Shown piece after piece: positions 21,810 to 28,457 of a stretch of 35,319 bases of DNA. The notes beneath the pieces are model-generated. The model did not search any database. It was given only the letters and a program-made list of their open reading frames with translations, and was not told the origin of the DNA. Numbering within the stretch: position 1 is the first letter of the stretch; every line of letters starts with the position of its first letter. The stretch comes from a virus: positions 1 to 35,319 of IMG/VR virus record IMGVR_UViG_3300032731_000141; one strand, given 5' to 3'. The position numbers and the translations under genes were made by a program.

Positions 21810-21871
21810 AATCCCTAACCTTTACATAAACTTTAACCAACCTAAGGGTTAAAGGTTATGTAGTAGGGATT
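21810..21871. repeat. Long interrupted hairpin in the replication region
   Basis: AATCCCTA (21810-21817) pairs TAGGGATT (21864-21871). Inside it ACATAA pairs TTATGT, and CTTTAACC (21831-21838) pairs GGTTAAAG (21847-21854) around an 8-nt loop. The 62-nt structure lies just downstream of the primase-helicase gene. There is no U-run, so a terminator is unlikely. It is a candidate replication origin or protein-binding element together with the adjacent iterons. Confidence 0.6.
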
Positions 21872-21891
21872 CAACAACCTTCTCCATTTTT

Positions 21892-21932
21892 CACCCATAA
21901 CCTTTCCATAACCTTTTACATAACCTTCTCAT
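21892..21932. repeat. Iteron-like direct repeats (CATAACCTT)
   Basis: CATAACCTT occurs three times in about 35 bp (starting near 21895, 21907 and 21919), with related 'CTAACCTTTACATAA' at 21815 and the inverse 'AAGGTTATG' at 21852. The repeats sit between the hairpin and the end of the primase-helicase gene. Short clustered iterons beside a replication gene suggest initiator binding. Confidence 0.55.
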
Positions 21933-23806
21933 AATAAACTACCCTTTATTTGCTCATTTTCAGCCAAAAAATATCTCTTTTCATTGCTTCCTTGCCCCTT
22001 GCCTCCACTCTTCCTTGTAGACATAATTTTCTGTTCTTTTTCAAGATAAATAATGTTTTTATTTATAGTATCAAACTTACCAAAATCTTTAAGATGTTCT
22101 GCAATTTCTTTCTTTGTTTGATTTGTTTCCATTTGCAATTTAATTGTAATTGCATTACAAATTTCTTCACTTATACCAGACGAATCAATCTCACCTCTAT
22201 ATTTCCAATTAGTTAATTTAGTTACAGAATCATAAATAATATCAACACCAATTTTATTTATAAAATCAGGACGTCTTTTCTTTTCTTGTTGAATGGTCAT
22301 TTCAATCACACTTTTATCATTATCAAGTTTAGCAACAGAATTTACTAATAAATGACTACCAACCTTATTTATAAGCACAGTTGAACCTCTTGCAGATGCT
22401 TGACTAAATCCCTCACCATTTTGAGCCTTTCTGTGATGATGTAAATATAAAACTGTAACCTTTGTATCAACAATTAATTTAAGCATCAATTTAGTAATTT
22501 CACCCATATCCTTTGTTTTATTCTCATCTAATCCGTGAATTGTGCTAAAAGTATCTAAAATTAAAAAGCCAATATCATTCTTAATAATATATTTTTTAAG
22601 CCAAACATAATCACTTTCATTATCAATTTGCCAAAATTGTTCATACAAAAAGAAAATATCAGAACTATCTCCCTTAAAAATAGATTGAATTCTACCAATA
22701 ATTAAATCTTCATCCATTTCTTGGTCAATAATTAATACTCTTTTTTTCTTAGCACGATATTCTTCAAACAAAGCTCCACCAGTTGCAATTGCTTGTGCCA
22801 TTATTAAGGCAATCAATGATTTACCTCTTCCAGAATCAGCAGTTAAAGATGTAATCGCACCCTCTGGTATAAGACGATCAATCAAATAAGGAAACTCTTT
22901 TATCTCTTTTTTAGCTAAATCATCAAGTTTTATTACATCAAATAATTCTATTCTATTACTAAATTTACCAAAAAAATCATCAAATGTTCCATCTTTATCA
23001 AAAAAATCAGTAATATCTCCCTTTTCACCTATTTCATCTGGTAATATAATATTATAAATATCTGACTTTTCAACCTTTTCACACATCTTACATAAAGTTT
23101 CGGATTCTTTTCTACCATCATTATCTAAACAAATATAAATATTACGCTGTTTATTTAACTTATCAATAGGTAATTTACTTAAAGCACCCTTGCCAAATGG
23201 TAAAGAAATTGCAGGTATACCGTTTGTAAGCAACATAAGGCAGTCTAATTCACCTTCAGTTATTACTACTTTATCGTGATCAGTATTTAATATATCTCCA
23301 TTATAAAATGCACTTACTTCTTTTTGCTTCCCAGTAGGAAATACTCTAAAATCCTTTTTCCTTTCTGGAGTTGATTTACATTTTACATACATCCATTTAT
23401 CATTAACTTTATATGGAAATGTTATCCAACTTAAACCTTGCCTATCTATATATTCACCGATTTTAAAATCTGCAATTATCTCATCTGTAAGAAAGCGTTC
23501 TGTTTTAAGATATTCTCTTATTTTTGGAGATAAGTTTAAATGCCAGTTTTCTACTTGATTATCAAATCCTTTTGGCGGTTCAGGTTTCTTATAGACTATA
23601 CTTGTATCACCTTGTGCTTTTTTAAGAGTCAACAGATTACCTTTTTCTCCACACTTAAAACAATGAAAGAGTCCTTCATCCTTTGAAATATAAAAATGCC
23701 ATCCAGCATCTTGACAATACGGACAAATTTTTATCTTCCATTCCTTATTCTCAGGTTTATGTTCCCATCCTTTGGATTGTATATATTGTTGTATATCTTG
23801 ATTCAT
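21929..23806 (-). CDS. Primase-helicase (CHC2 zinc finger, TOPRIM, RecA-like ATPase)
   Basis: The 625-residue replication protein has an N-terminal primase zinc finger (Cys28, Cys31, Cys49, Cys52 in 'CPYCQDAG' and 'FHCFKCGEKGNLL'). A TOPRIM domain ('VVITEGELDCLMLL', 'ICLDNDGRKE') comes next. A RepA/DnaB-type RecA-like ATPase has Walker A in 'TSLTADSGRGKSLIALIMAQ', 'VLIIDQEMDE', Walker B 'IGFLILDTFSTIHGL' and 'VLYLHHHRKAQNGEGF'. A C-terminal winged-helix-like part ends it. It would prime and unwind phage DNA at the fork. It is the first gene of the leftward arm, with a long structured leader. Confidence 0.9.
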   Translation of the reverse strand: MNQDIQQYIQSKGWEHKPENKEWKIKICPYCQDAGWHFYISKDEGLFHCFKCGEKGNLLTLKKAQGDTSIVYKKPEPPKGFDNQVENWHLNLSPKIREYLKTERFLTDEIIADFKIGEYIDRQGLSWITFPYKVNDKWMYVKCKSTPERKKDFRVFPTGKQKEVSAFYNGDILNTDHDKVVITEGELDCLMLLTNGIPAISLPFGKGALSKLPIDKLNKQRNIYICLDNDGRKESETLCKMCEKVEKSDIYNIILPDEIGEKGDITDFFDKDGTFDDFFGKFSNRIELFDVIKLDDLAKKEIKEFPYLIDRLIPEGAITSLTADSGRGKSLIALIMAQAIATGGALFEEYRAKKKRVLIIDQEMDEDLIIGRIQSIFKGDSSDIFFLYEQFWQIDNESDYVWLKKYIIKNDIGFLILDTFSTIHGLDENKTKDMGEITKLMLKLIVDTKVTVLYLHHHRKAQNGEGFSQASARGSTVLINKVGSHLLVNSVAKLDNDKSVIEMTIQQEKKRRPDFINKIGVDIIYDSVTKLTNWKYRGEIDSSGISEEICNAITIKLQMETNQTKKEIAEHLKDFGKFDTINKNIIYLEKEQKIMSTRKSGGKGQGSNEKRYFLAENEQIKGSLL

Positions 23807-23815
23807 ATGTTTTTA

Positions 23816-23912
23816 ACAATTAAAAAACTCTTACAGGGCATTACATCCGCTTCTGGCTCGTAAAAACCAGTCCATGCTTGGAAGATATAATGCCGTATAA
23901 GAGTTTAATTGT
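23816..23912. promoter_or_regulatory. Long imperfect hairpin in the leader of the primase-helicase gene
   Basis: ACAATTAAA, ACTCTTA and GGCATTA on the left arm pair with TAATGCC, TAAGAGT and TTAATTGT on the right, with small bulges. CTGG and CCAG form an inner hairpin. The 97-nt element ends just before the primase-helicase ATG on the leftward transcript and lies downstream of the leftward promoter. It may be a regulatory leader, a transcription attenuator or a DNA cruciform. Confidence 0.55.
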
Positions 23913-23937
23913 TTACGATTTTTAAGCATATACATTT

Positions 23938-23966
23938 ATAATAACATATTTTTAAAATCATAACAA
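23938..23966 (-). promoter_or_regulatory. Leftward sigma70-type promoter of the replication/late arm
   Basis: On the leftward strand TTGTTA (23966-23961), a 17-bp spacer and TATTAT (23943-23938) form a good promoter about 130 bp before the primase-helicase start. Its -35 box is 26 bp from that of the rightward promoter. Confidence 0.5.
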
Positions 23967-23992
23967 GTGTATAACTATTTGCACTAAAGTTG

Positions 23993-24021
23993 TTGACTTA
24001 TTTTTAGATATGTGTTATGCT
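23993..24021 (+). promoter_or_regulatory. Rightward sigma70-type promoter of the early arm
   Basis: TTGACT (23993-23998), 17 bp, TATGCT (24016-24021). Transcription would start near 24028, two bases before the ATG at 24030, so the first mRNA may be leaderless. The sequence TTGACTTATT is repeated in the promoter at 24243. Confidence 0.65.
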
Positions 24022-24029
24022 TATTATAT

Positions 24030-24227
24030 ATGAAAGAATCAAGAACAACAGGACAATTATTAAAAAGAAGAATAAACCTAGCTTTATGGCTTTATTATGA
24101 AGAAGAATATAATATGATAGAAATATCTAAAATTCTAAATTGGGATAAAAGCCAAATATCAAGAGCTATAAATAATTGGAAAGGATTATCAGAAAGTATT
24201 AAAGTTGTGGATAACTCTTCAAAATAA
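24030..24227 (+). CDS. Small helix-turn-helix DNA-binding protein
   Basis: The 65-residue basic protein has an HTH like sigma-factor region 4 or resolvase recognition helices: 'YYEEEYNMIEISKILNWDKS' then 'QISRAINNW' (about residues 22-50). I choose ATG 24030; a GTG at 24012 would lie upstream of the predicted transcription start. As first gene of the rightward arm beside a divergent promoter pair it is a candidate early regulator or repressor. The C-terminus is short and polar. Confidence 0.6.
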   Translation: MKESRTTGQLLKRRINLALWLYYEEEYNMIEISKILNWDKSQISRAINNWKGLSESIKVVDNSSK

Positions 24228-24242
24228 AGCTAAAAAAAGCAC

Positions 24243-24271
24243 TTGACTTATTCTGGTGGATGTGGTAATAT
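24243..24271 (+). promoter_or_regulatory. Sigma70-type promoter for the structured RNA
   Basis: TTGACT (24243-24248), 17 bp, TAATAT (24266-24271), with predicted start near 24278. It lies just after the HTH gene and upstream of a structured 200-nt stretch. Confidence 0.65.
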
Positions 24272-24277
24272 GTAGTT

Positions 24278-24475
24278 AGGAGGTAAAAACAAAAGATTAA
24301 CTCGTCAAAAGTAATTTTCGGAAATAACGACAATGTCGTCAAAAGTAATTGTAAAAATTATTTCTAAAAATTTACTATGACGAGCTAAACAAAGCTTGTT
24401 ATTTTTTTATAGTAAAACGGGAAAAGATGCGGAGATTTGGAGAAATCCAAAAAAACTTTTGACGAGGTCTCCGCT
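24278..24475 (+). ncRNA. Structured RNA or switch-like leader with repeats
   Basis: Two copies of CGTCAAAAGTAATT lie at 24303-24316 and 24337-24350. CTCGTCAAAAG (24301-24311) can pair either with TGACGAG (24378-24384) or with CTTTTGACGAG (24456-24466). The latter lies inside a second hairpin closed by GCGGAGA/TCTCCGC (24429-24435/24468-24474), which also holds TTTGGA-GAAA-TCCAAA. AACAA-AGC-TTGTT followed by seven T (24388-24407) may be a terminator between the alternatives. This could be a small RNA or a leader of the gene at 24496. Confidence 0.6.
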
Positions 24476-24495
24476 TCTTAACCCTTATAAGTTCT

Positions 24496-25011
24496 ATGCC
24501 AAAAAAATTAGATTTAGTTGGGCAAAAATTTAATAGATTAAAAATAATTAAATTTGCTTATATGAAAAATACAAGAAGTTATTGGTTATGTAAGTGTGAA
24601 TGTGGAAATGAGAAAGTTATTTGTGGAACATATATTAAACAAAATCGAATAAAAAGTTGTGGATGCTCAAAAAAACTTCTAGTGGGTAAAAAAAATGTTT
24701 TATACAGGCACGGAATGTATAAAACAAGATTTTACAGAATATGGAAGGGAATAAAAGATAGATGCTTAAACTATAACTGTAAAGATTTTAAATACTATGG
24801 AGCAAGAAACATTAAGTGTTTATGGAAATCTTTTGAGAATTTTAGAGATGATATGTTAATTTCTTATCTTATTCACTGTGAAGAATTTGGAATAAAACAA
24901 ACTACAATAGATAGAATAAATAATGATGGAAATTATTGTAAAAAAAATTGTAGATGGGCTACAAGACAAGAACAATCTAATAATAAACGAAAAAAACTAA
25001 AAAATAAATAA
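24496..25011 (+). CDS. Mobile endonuclease-like protein (zinc ribbon plus 'IDRINNDGNY' domain)
   Basis: The 171-residue basic protein has a zinc ribbon 'WLCKCECGNEKVICGTYIKQ' with a later 'KSCGCSK', then 'YRIWKGIKDRCLNYNCKDFK'. 'YYGARNIKCLWKSFENFRDD' and 'TIDRINNDGNYCKKNCRWAT', followed by 'EQSNNKR', complete it. This combination is common in phages and is often annotated as HNH- or AP2-like mobile DNA-binding/endonuclease protein. It is preceded by the structured RNA, but no group I core is visible there. Confidence 0.65.
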   Translation: MPKKLDLVGQKFNRLKIIKFAYMKNTRSYWLCKCECGNEKVICGTYIKQNRIKSCGCSKKLLVGKKNVLYRHGMYKTRFYRIWKGIKDRCLNYNCKDFKYYGARNIKCLWKSFENFRDDMLISYLIHCEEFGIKQTTIDRINNDGNYCKKNCRWATRQEQSNNKRKKLKNK

Positions 25012-25022
25012 ACCAAACATAT

Positions 25023-25253
25023 ATGACTACTCAAATAAACCAAATCGCAAAACTACAAGACATTAAACACAAAAAATCAAACACATACAGTATCTACATA
25101 AAAAGCCACTGTTCAGCACCAGATTTTGAAAGAGAATTTAAGGCGGAAAATATAGAAGAAGCATATAATAAAGCAAGAAAAATGATTGGTAATAATTGGA
25201 CGAATGAGATGCTTTTTGGAAAGGTATGCTTAATGGAAGGAGGGTTGATTTAG
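25023..25253 (+). CDS. Hypothetical small protein
   Basis: The 76-residue protein MTTQINQIAKLQDIKHKKSN... contains 'YIKSHCSAPDFEREFKAENI' then 'EEAYNKARKMIGNNWTNEML', a compact alpha/beta look with no known motif. It begins the run of small rightward genes; the next gene follows 1 bp after its stop codon. Confidence 0.5.
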   Translation: MTTQINQIAKLQDIKHKKSNTYSIYIKSHCSAPDFEREFKAENIEEAYNKARKMIGNNWTNEMLFGKVCLMEGGLI

Positions 25254-25254
25254 T

Positions 25255-25419
25255 ATGTCAGTTTTTAATCCAACATCAGATTGGGAATGTCTAAGTCTAT
25301 CACTCTTATTGATTGTAATAACAGTAGTAGCAATAGGTTTATGTATAGTATTTCCAATACTAATTCCAGTATTTATAGCATTTATTATAGCTAGATATAT
25401 ATTTACTGGAATTTACTAA
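25255..25419 (+). CDS. Small membrane protein
   Basis: The 54-residue frame from ATG 25255 to TAA 25419 has one long or two short hydrophobic helices ('LSLLLIVITVVAIGLCIVF', 'LIPVFIAFIIARYIF'). The sequence GGAGGG lies 11 nt upstream of the ATG. It is followed 1 bp later by another membrane protein gene. Together they may form a membrane pair; function unknown. Confidence 0.5.
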   Translation: MSVFNPTSDWECLSLSLLLIVITVVAIGLCIVFPILIPVFIAFIIARYIFTGIY

Positions 25420-25420
25420 T

Positions 25421-25648
25421 ATGATAGCAATACTATTACTAATAATCATTTTCATATTATGTCCTCCAATCTTCTTTATATTCCTTGGAATTTTAGGACT
25501 TGGTGTGGCTATAACAGCGATTGTATATATTGTTCTTGGATTCCTTGGTATTATAGGAATTTTACTTAGACCAATAGTTATGATTTTTGAATGGATAAAT
25601 GAATATTCTGAAAAAATTAAAGAAGAGAAAGTTAAAATTGAAAAATAA
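25421..25648 (+). CDS. Small multi-span membrane protein
   Basis: The 75-residue protein has two hydrophobic helices (residues 2-30 and 33-55, Ile/Leu/Gly-rich). A charged C-terminal tail 'EWINEYSEKIKEEKVKIEK' follows and probably faces the cytoplasm. No family is recognised. Confidence 0.5.
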   Translation: MIAILLLIIIFILCPPIFFIFLGILGLGVAITAIVYIVLGFLGIIGILLRPIVMIFEWINEYSEKIKEEKVKIEK

Positions 25649-25652
25649 TAAT

Positions 25653-25883
25653 ATGAAAATTGATACCAACAAAATGCTTTATGGATTCTCAATTATAGGA
25701 AAAGGATTTGGCAATGATGTGGAAGAAGAGGAGAAATTAGTATTTGCTAATTTAGAGGAAGAAGAAAAACAAGAAGGGAATTTTATTGAAGAATATGAGG
25801 AAGAAGAAGATATGGAAGCCGAGAAGTTAGAATTGGAAAAGCAAAGGGTGTTTGAAGATCAGATGGATATAAATAATAATTAG
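25653..25883 (+). CDS. Acidic hypothetical protein
   Basis: I place the start at ATG 25653 (MKIDTNKMLYGFSIIGKGFG), since an upstream ATG at 25599 lies inside the previous gene. The remaining 55 residues are very Glu-rich (for example 'EEYEEEEDMEAEKLELEKQR') and probably helical or disordered. Unknown role; acidic early phage proteins may be DNA mimics, but nothing specific supports that here. Confidence 0.5.
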   Translation: MKIDTNKMLYGFSIIGKGFGNDVEEEEKLVFANLEEEEKQEGNFIEEYEEEEDMEAEKLELEKQRVFEDQMDINNN

Positions 25884-25895
25884 ATAAATAATAAT

Positions 25896-26105
25896 ATGGA
25901 AAAATACTACTTCACATTTGGTTTTGGTCAACCAATGAGAGAATTATTAGATTATGTAGAAATTATTGCAGAAGATTATAGTAAGGCAAGAGAAGAAATG
26001 GTTAAAAATTTCAACGCCCGCTGGTCTTTTCAATATGATGAAGAGAAATGGAAGGGTCAAGCCGAAGAATTTAATCTTACTAGATATATTACAATATGTG
26101 CATAA
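25896..26105 (+). CDS. Hypothetical small protein
   Basis: The 69-residue protein begins MEKYYFTFGFGQPMRELLDY and continues 'VEIIAEDYSKAREEMVKNFN', then a Trp-rich segment ('RWSFQYDEEKWKGQ'). The layout resembles small phage proteins that start with 'YYFTFG' and carry an 'A-x-x-x-M' helix, but I know no function. It overlaps the next gene by 10 bp. Confidence 0.55.
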   Translation: MEKYYFTFGFGQPMRELLDYVEIIAEDYSKAREEMVKNFNARWSFQYDEEKWKGQAEEFNLTRYITICA

Positions 26106-26413
26106 ACTGCAAATCAAAAGAAATTAAATATAAAACACTAAAACTATGTAAAATTTGTTATAACAAAAAGTGGAGAAAAGAAAATACAGAGAGTGATTCT
26201 ATATATCGTAAAAAGTATTTTAAAAAGAACTGGGCTAGACAGTTAGAACGGATTAAAGATTGGCAGAAAAAGAATGCGAAACGATATAAAGAACTTCTCA
26301 AAAAGTATCGTGAAAACAATAAAGAAGCTATTGCGTTGAGAGGTAGAGAATACTATAAGAAGAATCGAGCAATGATACTTGAGAAAGCTAGATTAAAAAA
26401 ATTAAATAAATAA
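26096..26413 (+). CDS. Hypothetical basic zinc-knuckle protein
   Basis: The 105-residue protein has an N-terminal double CxxC ('CINCKSKEIKYKTLKLCKIC') and then a long basic, Tyr/Lys-rich helical region ('RIKDWQKKNAKRYKELLKKY', 'EYYKKNRAMILEKARLKKLN'). It is likely to bind nucleic acid. It looks like the N-terminal half of phage HNH-type proteins, but no HNH motif follows. Confidence 0.55.
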   Translation: MCINCKSKEIKYKTLKLCKICYNKKWRKENTESDSIYRKKYFKKNWARQLERIKDWQKKNAKRYKELLKKYRENNKEAIALRGREYYKKNRAMILEKARLKKLNK

Positions 26414-26425
26414 ACTATCACAAAT

Positions 26426-27298
26426 ATGCTACAAGTAAAGAATCTTGCAGAAATGCAAAAAAAAGGAAATCAAACTATAAGTATTCTAATTTATGGCGAA
26501 AGTGGTTCGGGTAAGACTACATTCGCATCAACATCTGCTCAGCTCGGAAAGGTTCTATATATAGATTTAGAGAATGGAACGAAATTTATAGACAAAGAAC
26601 TATCAAAAAACATTGATATTATGAACATTTCCAGTATTAACGATTTAGATGATATTTTTGTTGAAAGCAACATTACAGAATATAAAACGGTAGTTATAGA
26701 CAGCATTACTGATTTATTAACTCGTTTAATTGAAGAAGTGAAAGGAGGAAAAGAAAATGTTTCATTGCCTGATTGGAATATAATAATCGGGAAATTTGAA
26801 AGGTTAATGAGGAAGCTAAGAAAATATGAAAAAAATGTTATTCTAATTGCCTTGTCTCAAGACAAAGAAGACGAGAATAAGATTATTAAAAGACCTATGC
26901 TTGCGACAAAAGGATTGCCTCATAAAATACCAGCATTATTTGACTATATACTATATATTGCACAAGATGATTTACACAATAGATTTATTCTTACAAACGA
27001 AACAGGTAAATACCTCGCAAAATGCAGAGTATTTAAAAATCAAGAACTTCCGAATAAATTAGAAAAAGAACAGATTAATTTTAAATGGTTCTATGAGTAT
27101 GTTTTAGTTCCTGCCCAACAAGCATCTCCCGAGCAAATCCAAGAAGTAAAAGATAAGTTTAAAGAATTAAAAATTACACAAAATCAAATTACAGACGCTT
27201 TAATTTGGGCAGGTGTAATAGATATAAAGCAATTAACTGTGCCTGCGTATCAGAAGCTTGTAGAATTATTGGATAAAAAATTAGCGATGAAGAAATAA
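26426..27298 (+). CDS. Phage P-loop ATPase (RecA-like nucleotide-binding protein)
   Basis: The 290-residue protein has Walker A 'LIYGESGSGKTTFAS' (about residues 21-35) and 'VLYIDLENGTKFI'. Walker B is 'TVVIDSITDLLTRLI' (about 88-102), and sensor-like 'NVILIALSQDKEDEN' follows. The C-terminal 70 residues resemble a small helical domain. Such ATPases usually sit beside a Cas4/RecB-type nuclease and an SSB-like protein in phage recombination modules, as here (28458 and 29136). Role: ATP-dependent loading or annealing in recombination or replication. Confidence 0.8.
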   Translation: MLQVKNLAEMQKKGNQTISILIYGESGSGKTTFASTSAQLGKVLYIDLENGTKFIDKELSKNIDIMNISSINDLDDIFVESNITEYKTVVIDSITDLLTRLIEEVKGGKENVSLPDWNIIIGKFERLMRKLRKYEKNVILIALSQDKEDENKIIKRPMLATKGLPHKIPALFDYILYIAQDDLHNRFILTNETGKYLAKCRVFKNQELPNKLEKEQINFKWFYEYVLVPAQQASPEQIQEVKDKFKELKITQNQITDALIWAGVIDIKQLTVPAYQKLVELLDKKLAMKK

Positions 27299-27319
27299 TA
27301 ATTAACTAAAAACAAATTT

Positions 27320-27715
27320 ATGTGGACATATATAATATTAGGAGGAATATCAATAATTGCTTTCTTGTGCTGGTTTTTTCCTGTTTATGGGGTTTGGGTA
27401 AGTAAAAAAAGTGGTGAAGCAGAATTGGAGGAAGCAAATTATAAAGAACAAATAGCTGTTGCAGAAGCAAGAGCAAGAAAAGGAGCTGCAAATTTAAATA
27501 AAGAAGCTGAGATAATAGATGCAGAAGCAGTTTCTATTTCAATAAATACAATCGGTAAATCATTACAAAAAAATGATAGCTATCTTAGGTGGCAATGGAT
27601 AAAAATGATGGATAAGACCGAGAACTCAACTATTTATGTTCCAACAGAAGCTAATTTACCAATACTTGAAGCAGTAAGAATGCAAAAACCACCAATAACA
27701 AAAGAAGAAGAATAA
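27320..27715 (+). CDS. Membrane-anchored SPFH/prohibitin-like C-terminal domain protein
   Basis: The 131-residue protein has an N-terminal transmembrane helix (residues 3-25, 'YIILGGISIIAFLCWFFPVY'). An Ala/Glu-rich coiled coil follows ('EAELEEANYKEQIAVAEARA', 'NLNKEAEIIDAEAVSISINT'). The tail 'YLRWQWIKMMDKTENSTIYV' then 'PTEANLPILEA' resembles the end of prohibitin-type proteins. Phages carry such short membrane proteins; the role is unknown. Confidence 0.6.
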   Translation: MWTYIILGGISIIAFLCWFFPVYGVWVSKKSGEAELEEANYKEQIAVAEARARKGAANLNKEAEIIDAEAVSISINTIGKSLQKNDSYLRWQWIKMMDKTENSTIYVPTEANLPILEAVRMQKPPITKEEE

Positions 27716-27746
27716 ATATATGCTATCAGCCTCATCATTACAATGT

Positions 27747-27775
27747 TTTACAATTCCTTAAAAATATGATATAAT
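27747..27775 (+). promoter_or_regulatory. Sigma70-type promoter
   Basis: TTTACA (27747-27752), 17 bp, TATAAT (27770-27775), a perfect -10 box. Predicted start is near 27783, six bases before the interleaved-stem element. Confidence 0.75.
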
Positions 27776-27788
27776 ACTTATATAATTT

Positions 27789-27848
27789 AGCTAAATGAGA
27801 ACCCAAAAGACCGCCAAACTATACTCTCATTTAGCTGGCGGTCTTTTG
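27789..27848 (+). ncRNA. Pseudoknot or switch RNA with two interleaved 12-bp stems
   Basis: AGCTAAATGAGA (27789-27800) is the exact complement of TCTCATTTAGCT (27825-27836). CAAAAGACCGCC (27804-27815) is the exact complement of GGCGGTCTTTTG (27837-27848). The order is A, B, A', B', so both can form only as a pseudoknot; otherwise they are alternatives. The second stem ends in a short T-run and could act as a terminator, giving a transcript of about 65-70 nt. The element lies in the 147-bp gap before the gene at 27863. Confidence 0.75.
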
Positions 27849-27862
27849 TGTGATTAAATAAT

Positions 27863-28456
27863 ATGCCAACAGGTATTTATAAGAGAAAACCACTAACAGA
27901 AATACATAAAAAAAGAATAGGTGATAGTAATAGAGGAAAATGGGAATATATCAACTGTAAATTTTGTAATAAAATAGTATATACTAAAGAAAGTGCAAAA
28001 AGAAAATATTGTTCAAAAAAATGTGTCGATAGAGATAAAGTAGGAAAATATGTAGGTGAAAATAATCCAACTTGGACAAAAAACCCTAGCTATACCGTTG
28101 TACATCAGTGGATGAATAAAACTTATGGACATTCTAAAAATTGTGAACATTGTAAAAAGGTTGGAAAATATATAATTTATGAAAGACAAAATCAAAAAAT
28201 AAAAAGATGGTCTATTGAATGGGCATTAAAAAAGGGTTGTAAATATGAACGAAAAAGAGAAAATTTTCTTTATCTATGTGTAAGTTGTCATAGATTATAT
28301 GATGGAAATACAGGAGTTAATCGCAAAAATGGTAAATTTGTTAAGTGTAGAATTTGTTCAAAAGAAATTTATAGAATAAAATGCCGATTAAATAAAAATG
28401 GAAATTATTTTTGTTCACATAAACACTATGTTAAATTTTTAAGAAATAAACAATAA
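27863..28456 (+). CDS. HNH-type homing endonuclease-like protein
   Basis: The 197-residue basic protein begins 'PTGIYKRKPLTEIHKKRIGD' with a NUMOD3-like unit ('KKRIGDSNRGKW'). A zinc knuckle 'CKFCNKIVYTKESAKRKYCS' then 'KKCVDRD' comes next. The HNH-like core is 'NCEHCKKVGKY', 'SIEWALKKGC' and 'LYLCVSCHRLYDGNTG'. A second zinc knuckle is near the C-terminus ('VKCRICSKEIY', 'FCSHKHY'). It separates the ATPase and nuclease genes of the recombination module, so it is probably a mobile insertion. It is preceded by the pseudoknot element and its promoter. Confidence 0.75.
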   Translation: MPTGIYKRKPLTEIHKKRIGDSNRGKWEYINCKFCNKIVYTKESAKRKYCSKKCVDRDKVGKYVGENNPTWTKNPSYTVVHQWMNKTYGHSKNCEHCKKVGKYIIYERQNQKIKRWSIEWALKKGCKYERKRENFLYLCVSCHRLYDGNTGVNRKNGKFVKCRICSKEIYRIKCRLNKNGNYFCSHKHYVKFLRNKQ

Positions 28457-28457
28457 T

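Noticed and set aside
24301-24466. CRISPR array
   Set aside because: Only two direct copies of a 14-nt sequence plus one inverted partial copy; the arrangement fits alternative RNA pairing, and no cas genes other than a phage-type Cas4-like nuclease are present.
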